19,778 bases of DNA, from the NCBI GenBank assembly GCA_934725785.1, contig CAKVCS010000006.1, forward strand, positions 1 to 19,778. The letters run 5' to 3'. The notes under the pieces were generated by a model. That model was not told the DNA's origin and did not search any database. It saw only the letters and a program-made list of their open reading frames with translations. The position numbers and the translations under genes are program-made. Source of the stretch: an uncultured Bacteroidales bacterium. GTDB lineage: Bacteria > Bacteroidota > Bacteroidia > Bacteroidales > Marinilabiliaceae. Of the stretch, positions 14,167-19,778 are shown piece by piece; position 1 is the first letter of the stretch, and every line of letters begins with the position of its first letter.

Positions 14167-14207
14167 GGGCGACTCGTTTTTGAGGACGTGCGCGTCCCAT
14201 GCATAAG

Positions 14208-14240
14208 ACGCCCTGCAGGCTGACTGCGGGGCGTTTCTTT
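14208..14240 (+). terminator. Terminator after the sensor gene
   Basis: ACGCCCTGCAG (14208-14218) pairs with 14224-14234 (11 bp including one G-U), loop GCTGA, then TTCTTT. It probably ends the sensor transcript 41 nt after its stop codon and separates it from the siaB-like operon. Confidence 0.8.
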
Positions 14241-14699
14241 GTCCCGTTCGTCAACGATTTTGGCCACGTTTTTTTGCATTTCGTCACCAATTAATGTCGT
14301 TTCGTCAAAATCTGCGCTTCTCCTTAGCCATTCCGTCACGGCTCGGGTAACTTAGCCATGCGTTAGGATATAGAAAGCCGTCTGCGTCCCGGTCCGGGGC
14401 AGGGCTTCTGCAGTTCAGACCACCCGCCCCTTACCACTATGCGGAAAGTCTCGCCGTTATCCCGCGCTTCCGTTGGCGATTCGCGCGCCTGCCCGCCATT
14501 AGAAAGCCGGCAGGCTTCCTGTGACATATTCCGATTTCCAAAGCTTAGCGTGACGTTTTTTTCCGTTATGCCGCCAGCGTCTTCATCGCGACGCTGGCGG
14601 CTGCTCCCGCTACACCGCCTTTTTGTCGCGCAAACCCAAACAGTTCGCCATTTTTGCCGTATAAGACCGCGATGTTAGCTCAATCTGAAATTTATGTTG
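14241..14699. other. Intergenic region between sensor and siaB-like gene, with phased TTCGTCA repeats
   Basis: No convincing protein gene is seen in this 460-nt stretch. It holds TTCGTCA at 14247, 14280 and 14301 and the variant TCCGTCA at 14332, spaced 33, 21 and 31 bp, near whole helix turns. It also holds a perfect 12-bp stem-loop (GCCGCCAGCGTC at 14570-14581 with 14590-14601, loop of 8) that lacks a T-run and so is not a normal terminator. The repeats could be regulator sites for the operon on the right. Confidence 0.45.
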
Positions 14700-14707
14700 T
14701 ACCTTTA
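14700..14707 (+). promoter_or_regulatory. Possible promoter -7 box of the siaB-like operon
   Basis: TACCTTTA (14700-14707) differs by one base from TAnnTTTG. No good -33 element is visible. A start near 14713 would leave only 12-18 nt before the two candidate ATG codons (14725, 14731), slightly favouring the second. The promoter call is weak. Confidence 0.35.
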
Positions 14708-14724
14708 CGTACTTTTACATTGAT

Positions 14725-15303
14725 ATGCTTATGACAAAAATAGGGGCCAATAAGGATTTCCTTGAATTCGCCTACCAGCTATATCATACCATGCAGGCCA
14801 ACGAGATAAACCTGGTCTACGAGGGGGTTGTGACGCAGGAAATCACCAAGACTTTCACGGCGCTGACCGAGAAGAACATGGTCAAGAACGAGGAGACCAG
14901 CCAAGTCCAGCGCAAGGTCTTCAATGTCATGGTGGAGTGCCTTCAGAACATATCCAAGCATGCCGACCAGATGGACGGCGAGGAGGATGAGGAGAAGCGC
15001 GGCATCGTTCTCGTCTCGCACGGCGAGACCAGCTATAACGTCATAACGGGCAATGTCATCAAGGCTGAGAAGAGGGCTGGCCTCGAGGCTACTCTCGAGC
15101 ACATCAACAGCCTCGACAAGGAGGGGCTCTCCGCGCTCTACAAGCAGCAGATCCTGGGCGGAAAAATCTCTGAGAAGGGCGGCGCCGGCCTTGGATTCAT
15201 CGACATCGCCAAGAAAAGTGGCAACAAGATTGCATATCAGTTCAAGGAGCTGACCGACGATTACTGCTTCTTCATTATCATAACGACTATTTCGCGGAAT
15301 TAA
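14725..15303 (+). CDS. SiaB-like protein kinase (DUF6272 family)
   Basis: The 192-aa cytoplasmic protein matches the SiaB type: a small, unusual GHKL-fold ATPase that, in Pseudomonas aeruginosa, phosphorylates SiaC. The visible marks are an N-box helix VFNVMVECLQNISKHADQ (Glu71, Asn75, His79) and a G-box-like loop ISEKGGAGLGFIDIAKKSG (Gly152-Gly157), with LYHTMQANEINLVYEG near the N-terminus. Its partner gene follows after 20 nt, as in known siaBC pairs. That layout and the fold make the assignment fairly firm. Membrane segments are absent. The start may be Met1 (14725) or Met3 (14731). No SiaA-like PP2C phosphatase is found in the window, so the opposing activity must be elsewhere, perhaps just beyond the right edge. 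Confidence 0.82.
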   Translation: MLMTKIGANKDFLEFAYQLYHTMQANEINLVYEGVVTQEITKTFTALTEKNMVKNEETSQVQRKVFNVMVECLQNISKHADQMDGEEDEEKRGIVLVSHGETSYNVITGNVIKAEKRAGLEATLEHINSLDKEGLSALYKQQILGGKISEKGGAGLGFIDIAKKSGNKIAYQFKELTDDYCFFIIITTISRN

Positions 15304-15323
15304 TAGCAAACATACTTTTCACA

Positions 15324-15689
15324 ATGGAAGTTTTAGATATCAAGGGTACCGACGACACTCCTTCTGTCCTCATGGACAAGGGAGCCAACATAATAGAGTT
15401 CTCCGGACGCTCCCTCCCCGAGGACGTCGCAACGTTCTACAAGCCCGTCATGGATTGGATCGACGCGTACAAGCAGGACCCCAACGACCATATCGACGTC
15501 TGCTTCAAGCTCGAGTACTTCAACACTGCATCCTCCAAAATGCTGCTCGACATTCTCCTCAAGCTCGAGGAGATTTCCGACAAGGTCACCGTCAAGTGGT
15601 ACTCCCACGAGGATGAGGAGGACATTGAGGATGCCGGAAAGGAATACGAGGACATCGTGGAGGTCCCATTCGAGTTTATCAAATACTAA
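15324..15689 (+). CDS. SiaC-like regulatory phosphoprotein (DUF1987)
   Basis: The 121-aa acidic protein has the DUF1987 pattern: a short N-terminal strand region, SGRSLPEDVATFYKPVMDW, then FKLEYFNTASSKMLLDILL, then VTVKWYSHEDEEDIEDAGKE. In Pseudomonas aeruginosa SiaC the switch residue is, to my recollection, Thr68. Here the conserved YFNT motif puts its Thr at residue 68 as well, so a phosphorylation switch by the upstream SiaB-like kinase is likely. In that system unphosphorylated SiaC activates the diguanylate cyclase SiaD, but no GGDEF gene is present here. The likely target could be the ABC protein encoded 98 nt downstream, which is inference. The protein is full length with no odd features. 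Confidence 0.88.
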   Translation: MEVLDIKGTDDTPSVLMDKGANIIEFSGRSLPEDVATFYKPVMDWIDAYKQDPNDHIDVCFKLEYFNTASSKMLLDILLKLEEISDKVTVKWYSHEDEEDIEDAGKEYEDIVEVPFEFIKY

Positions 15690-15739
15690 GCAAACCATAT
15701 AGTGCCGCGGCTCGCGATGACACCGTTGTCGGGGCGGGC

Positions 15740-15767
15740 TGCCACGGGTGGCACAGGCGTGGCCACC
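15740..15767 (+). promoter_or_regulatory. Competing hairpins between the siaC-like and ABC genes
   Basis: TGCCAC (15740-15745) can pair with GTGGCA (15748-15753), or GGTGGC (15747-15752) can pair with GCCACC (15762-15767). The two folds exclude each other. No T-run follows, so it is not an ordinary terminator. It lies 20 nt before the ABC gene start and could set expression of this very large protein relative to the siaBC pair. This is speculative. Confidence 0.25.
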
Positions 15768-15787
15768 TCACAGACTGACAGAAACGT

Positions 15788-18700
15788 ATGAGCGAGGAGA
15801 TTCTTGAGCACCTGATGAACCTGTTTGGCATACTTGCCAAGCAGGGAGGCGGCGCGACCGAAGTCGAGGTTAACTTCCTCAGCAAGTTCCTCGGCGACCA
15901 AATCGCGTCCGCAAAGGTCGGAGAGTATCTCGAGAAGTTCAAGGACAAAGCAAGCGAGAGGGCTCAGTTCGACGAGACTAAGGGACACATCGTTGTCGAT
16001 ATGAAAGACTCGATGAAGACCCTCAAAATCTGCCGTGCGGCAAACAAGGCACTCTCCAAGGAGCAAAAGGTCGTCGTCCTCGTAAGGCTCTTCGAGATGG
16101 AGAGGGTCTACGACGAGGCGTTCAAGGGCAAGAACGTGCTGGTCAAAGCCTGGAAAGGCAAGAGCCGCCGTGAGGCCGAGGAACTCGACGTCGAGGAGGA
16201 TGCCGAGACTATCATCAAGCTCCGCGAGGAGGTCGTAAAGACGGCCGGCGAGACCTTCACGCTCGCCAAAGACGAGATTGACAATATCAAGATCTTCTGC
16301 AACGCCGCCATGGACGGCTCCTCGAAAGCCGACGAACTCGACAAGCCGGACTTCCTCGTCTCTGACGCCTTGCAAGACGACGCATACGGGGCTGCGTGCC
16401 ACATTACCGACTCAACGATAGACGGATGCCTCGCCATCCTCAGGATTGGCAGCGCCAACCTCTTCTTCCTCAAGTATTGCGGCTCTCGCGACGTGTCTAT
16501 CAACGGGCTCACTGTCAACCCCGGCACCGTCTACCCCCTGCCGAGCGGCTCTTTCGTCAAGACGCCCCGCGGACTGCTCTATTACACTGACATAGCCGCG
16601 CGCCTCTCCAAGGAGACCAACGTGCAGAAGATTTCCTTCGAGGTCAATCACGTCTGGTTCCGTTTCAAGACAGGCGGCATAGGCCTCAGGGACATCAACA
16701 TGTCCGAGGAGCAGGGCAAGCTCGTCGGCATAATGGGAGCTTCTGGCGCCGGCAAGACGACGCTGCTGAATGTGCTCTGCGGAAATGAGGCCCCGTCTGA
16801 GGGCGAGGTCCTCATTAACGGCCTTAACCTCCACACTCAGAAGGAGCAGCTCGAGGGCGTCATCGGACTCATACCTCAAGACGACCTCCTGATTGAGGAA
16901 CTCACTGTATATCAGAACCTGTACTACAGCGCAAAGCTCTGTTTCAAGGAGCTCTCTGAGGATGAGATCAACGCAAAGGTCGACAAGACACTCAAGGATC
17001 TCGGACTCTATGAGCGCAAAGACCTCCAGGTTGGCTCCCCACTCAACAAGATGATATCGGGCGGGCAGCGCAAGAGGCTCAACATCGCCCTCGAGCTCAT
17101 CAGGGAGCCGGGAGTCCTCTTCGTCGATGAGCCGACATCAGGCCTCTCCAGCCGCGACTCCGAGAACGTGATGAACTTGCTCAGGGAGCTCTCGCTCAAA
17201 GGCAAGCTCGTCTTCGTAGTCATCCACCAGCCCTCGTCGGACATCTATAAGATGTTCGACAAGATGTTCATTCTCGACACTGGAGGTTACCCCGTCTACT
17301 ACGGCAACCCCACCGAGAGCATCATTCATTTCAAGACCGAGGATAACCAGACCAACGCCGACGTGGGCCAGTGCCCTACCTGCGGTAACGTCAATCCCGA
17401 ACTCGTCTTCAACATTCTGGATGCCAGCGAGAAAGACGAGTACGGCAACACCACCAGCAGAAGGAAGAAGAGTGCCGAGGACTGGAACAAGATTTACAAC
17501 GAGAAGATTCTGCCCAAGGTGCCAAGGGTCAAGACGGTCTCCGAGAAGCCGCCCAAGAGCCTTGACATTCCGGGCTGGTTCAAGCAGTTCTGGATCTACA
17601 CGCAGAGGGACTTCTGGGCCAAGATCAGCAACACGCAATACATAGCCCTCAACATCCTCGAGGCCCCTGTGCTCGGCTTCATTCTCGCCTACCTCATCAG
17701 GTACATCGTTGACCCCGACTCCGACGTCTACGTGTTCCGCGAGAACGCCAACATACCCATTTACATCTTTATGGGGACTGTCGTGGCCATTTTCTTCGGA
17801 CTTATCATAAGCGCCGAGGAGATTTTCAAGGACGCCAAGATTCTCAAACGCGAGAGGTTCCTCAACCTCAGCCGTTCTGCCTATCTGATGAGTAAGATTT
17901 TCATCCTTATGGGCATATCCGCCTTGCAGATGATTCTATTCGTCCTTGTCGGCAACTGGGAGATATCCTTCACGGGCATGAACTTCCAGTTTTGGCTCAT
18001 GCTCTTCACCGTGGCCGTCTCTTCCGATATTCTTGGGCTCATCATATCGTCGACGTTCAACTCCATCGTCACCATCTACATCATGATCCCGCTCATCATG
18101 ATCCCACAAATGGTGCTCGGCGGCGCGATGTTCACGTTCGACAAGTTGAACAAGGACATCTCGTCGGTCGACAAGGTGCCGCTCATAGCCGAGGTCATCC
18201 CGGCGCGCTACGCCTACGAGGGTCTCATCGTCTACCAGTACAAGAACAACGACTTCGAGAAGGCCTTTTTCGAAGATGAGCTGCTTGAGCATCAGGCCGA
18301 CTTCAAGACTGTGTATTACCTGCCGAAGGTCAAGGACGTGCTCGACGCCGCACAGGCGGCGCGCAAGCAGCCGCAGATTGAGGACAGGGAGCAGTACCTC
18401 ACCGATCTTGCCCTCGTGAGAAATGAACTCGGGAAGGAGACAAGGCGTGTGCCATCCATAAAGTTTGATGCGCTCGACAAGGTCAACGAGAGCGACTTCA
18501 ACGACGCGGTCTACGAGGCGACGGAGGATTACATCCACGCCCTCGAGGATTTCTATCAAGCGCAGTTCATGAAGTCTAACGCTGCCCGAGAGCGCAAGAT
18601 AAGCTATTACCTCGAGCATCAGAAGGAGGTGTATAACGCGCTCAAGAACAGGTGTTACAACGAGGCCGTGTCCGATGTCGTGACTAAGACGTTCGACAAG

Positions 18701-19030
18701 AATAAGATTCTCCGCGACGGGGACAGGCTCATCCAAATCAAGGACCCCATCTACCAGATGCCCGAGCCCGAAGGCCTCCTCCGGTTCCGGAGCCAGTTCT
18801 TCTCCCCCTATAAGTATCTCTTCGGGACTTATGTAGAGACTCTGTGGTTCAACATAATAGCCGTCTGGATTATATCCGCGATACTTTATGTCATCCTATA
18901 TTATGACGTGACGCGCCGGGCGTTCGAGTGGGTCGGGGATCTTCATGTCGGCAGACGCTTGGCGCCCGCCGTGTCATGGCTCAAGGGCGTTGCCGCGAGG
19001 CTCCGTCGCAAGCCGTCAAAACAACAGTGA
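15788..19030 (+). CDS. Large ABCG-type ABC transporter with N-terminal TerB-like and FHA-like regions
   Basis: The 1080-aa protein combines regulation, ATPase and membrane parts. Residues 1 to about 180 are helical and acidic and resemble TerB-like domains. About 215-275 (DVSINGLTVNPGTVYPLPSG) look like a worn FHA fold. The ATPase follows: Walker A GASGAGKTT (317-325), signature ISGGQRKRLNIALELI (Ser424), Walker B VLFVDEPTSGL (Asp447-Glu448) and H-loop VVIHQPSSDIYKMFD. This nucleotide-binding domain is of the ABCG (White) type. A CPTCGN motif lies near 528. Five membrane segments lie between about 618 and 783. A long extracytoplasmic part (about 784-1017), rich in predicted coiled coil, comes next, then a last segment (1018-1039). 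Typical ABCG half-transporters have a far shorter loop there. It probably exports or extracts a lipid-like or envelope substrate as a dimer. Substrate unknown; the SiaBC link is from gene order. Confidence 0.88.
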   Translation: MSEEILEHLMNLFGILAKQGGGATEVEVNFLSKFLGDQIASAKVGEYLEKFKDKASERAQFDETKGHIVVDMKDSMKTLKICRAANKALSKEQKVVVLVRLFEMERVYDEAFKGKNVLVKAWKGKSRREAEELDVEEDAETIIKLREEVVKTAGETFTLAKDEIDNIKIFCNAAMDGSSKADELDKPDFLVSDALQDDAYGAACHITDSTIDGCLAILRIGSANLFFLKYCGSRDVSINGLTVNPGTVYPLPSGSFVKTPRGLLYYTDIAARLSKETNVQKISFEVNHVWFRFKTGGIGLRDINMSEEQGKLVGIMGASGAGKTTLLNVLCGNEAPSEGEVLINGLNLHTQKEQLEGVIGLIPQDDLLIEELTVYQNLYYSAKLCFKELSEDEINAKVDKTLKDLGLYERKDLQVGSPLNKMISGGQRKRLNIALELIREPGVLFVDEPTSGLSSRDSENVMNLLRELSLKGKLVFVVIHQPSSDIYKMFDKMFILDTGGYPVYYGNPTESIIHFKTEDNQTNADVGQCPTCGNVNPELVFNILDASEKDEYGNTTSRRKKSAEDWNKIYNEKILPKVPRVKTVSEKPPKSLDIPGWFKQFWIYTQRDFWAKISNTQYIALNILEAPVLGFILAYLIRYIVDPDSDVYVFRENANIPIYIFMGTVVAIFFGLIISAEEIFKDAKILKRERFLNLSRSAYLMSKIFILMGISALQMILFVLVGNWEISFTGMNFQFWLMLFTVAVSSDILGLIISSTFNSIVTIYIMIPLIMIPQMVLGGAMFTFDKLNKDISSVDKVPLIAEVIPARYAYEGLIVYQYKNNDFEKAFFEDELLEHQADFKTVYYLPKVKDVLDAAQAARKQPQIEDREQYLTDLALVRNELGKETRRVPSIKFDALDKVNESDFNDAVYEATEDYIHALEDFYQAQFMKSNAARERKISYYLEHQKEVYNALKNRCYNEAVSDVVTKTFDKNKILRDGDRLIQIKDPIYQMPEPEGLLRFRSQFFSPYKYLFGTYVETLWFNIIAVWIISAILYVILYYDVTRRAFEWVGDLHVGRRLAPAVSWLKGVAARLRRKPSKQQ

Positions 19031-19079
19031 CACCCTCGGCCGGGTCTAAAACGAATTTGTACATAAATACCTCAAGTGT

Positions 19080-19778
19080 ATGCATACCCTTAATTGTGGA
19101 AACGCGTTAAAATTTGCCGCGGTGGCTATCGGCTCGTGCCTCTTGGCGGCCTGCGGCAATTCTTCAAGTAGCAACAGCGGACAGTTCGACGAGATCCCCG
19201 ACAGCCTTCAGGGCGCGCCTCTTCAGCTATCTGAGAATGTCGTCAACGATATGATTCAGAACATCTCCTCGCCTGTCGAGATGGCCAACCAGATTCTCAA
19301 GAGCGGCGCCGCGTTCGACAAGTCTGTCCTCAATGACGCCGAGAAGATGAAGGACTACAACACCAGCTTCAAGCGCTCGCTCAATCTCGGCGCCTACAGC
19401 GCAGACCTCGGCTATGTCAACACGTTCAATAAGAACAGCGTCGTCGTCTCTTACCTCCTCGCCGTCAAGGAGCTCGCCGACGGGCTCAACGTGGGCCAGT
19501 TCCTCGATTTCAGCACCCTCAGCCGTCTGGCTAAGAACAGCACCAACCTCGACTCTCTCAAGCAGCTGTCCGTCTCAAGCTTCAACGAGATGGACAAGTA
19601 CCTCCGTGAGCAGAAACGCTCCAACGTCTCAACTGCCATCGTGGCCGGAGCTTGGGTCGAGGGAATCTATATCACATGCAAGGTCATTGAGCAGACCCAG
19701 GATCCCGAGCTCATCAATAGGCTCGGCGAGCAGAAGGACATTGTGGGCATCCTGCTCATCATCCTCAACAACTACAGC
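19080..19778 (+). CDS. Predicted lipoprotein of unknown function, cut by the window edge
   Basis: An open frame of 233 codons runs from the ATG at 19080 to the last base without a stop, so the gene is truncated at its 3' end. It begins with MHTLNCGNALKFAAVAIG and a lipobox LLAAC (Cys25), followed by a Ser/Asn linker (GNSSSSNSG). The mature part is mostly helical and soluble: SPVEMANQILKSGAAFDK, YNTSFKRSLNLGAYSADLGY and KQLSVSSFNEMDKYLREQ. It starts 49 nt after the ABC protein and is likely in the same operon. I know no named domain for it. An envelope lipoprotein next to an ABCG-type transporter could be its periplasmic partner or acceptor. Codon use matches the upstream genes. Confidence 0.85.
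   Translation, partial: MHTLNCGNALKFAAVAIGSCLLAACGNSSSSNSGQFDEIPDSLQGAPLQLSENVVNDMIQNISSPVEMANQILKSGAAFDKSVLNDAEKMKDYNTSFKRSLNLGAYSADLGYVNTFNKNSVVVSYLLAVKELADGLNVGQFLDFSTLSRLAKNSTNLDSLKQLSVSSFNEMDKYLREQKRSNVSTAIVAGAWVEGIYITCKVIEQTQDPELINRLGEQKDIVGILLIILNNYS

Noticed and set aside
1..19778. tRNA, rRNA, CRISPR arrays and insertion sequences
   Set aside because: I saw no T-arm-like GGTTCGANTCC sequences, no regularly spaced 25-40 bp repeats, and no transposase or integrase frame on either strand.

Overview
The window looks like a chromosomal segment from a high-GC member of the order Bacteroidales. Four things point there. Promoter-like boxes of the Bacteroidetes type (-7 TAnnTTTG with a TTG-like -33 element) sit in front of several genes. 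Shine-Dalgarno sequences are absent. Exported proteins are lipoproteins or Sec substrates with short signal peptides, and the gene content (DUF1987/DUF6272 pair, secreted GH2 beta-galactosidase) is typical of gut Bacteroidales. The family cannot be fixed from the sequence alone.

Layout, left to right. (1) Positions 103-2135: a compact type II restriction-modification pair, a C5-cytosine methyltransferase overlapping a PD-(D/E)XK endonuclease by 8 nt. It has its own promoter, is less GC-rich than its surroundings, and is probably a recent arrival. A bidirectional terminator (2151-2190) closes it. (2) Positions 2230-6209: a rearranged phosphate-uptake (Pst) locus. A small family 2 glycosyltransferase, pstC, pstA and a nitroreductase-like lipoprotein form one leftward operon. 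pstB is read rightward from a separate, divergent promoter in the 173-nt space between 5236 and 5408. No pstS or phoU lies in the window. (3) Positions 6335-10058: a secreted GH2 beta-galactosidase and a small secreted Cys/His-rich protein of unknown function. (4) Positions 10059-11313: a 1.25-kb stretch with no convincing gene. It holds three candidate structured RNAs of about 170-185 nt that share promoter type, a TAATRGAGG-like box, two hairpins, a UUUGRUU linker and a GC-rich final hairpin. (5) Positions 11314-12195: a polytopic membrane protein of unknown function. (6) Positions 12379 to the end: a signalling locus with a transmembrane methyl-accepting-type sensor, then SiaB-like kinase, SiaC-like phosphoprotein, a very large ABCG-type ABC protein with N-terminal TerB-like and FHA-like regions, and a lipoprotein that runs off the right edge.

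How they may work together. The SiaB/SiaC pair is known from Pseudomonas aeruginosa, where SiaB phosphorylates SiaC, SiaA dephosphorylates it, and SiaC controls the diguanylate cyclase SiaD. Here no SiaA or SiaD is visible. The pair is instead followed by an ABCG-like transporter and a lipoprotein, and preceded by an MCP-like sensor. This suggests, as inference, a partner-switch module that controls an envelope transporter.

The two most interesting items are the RNA cluster at 10234-11296 and the SiaBC-ABCG-lipoprotein module. The split pst locus with its glycosyltransferase comes next.
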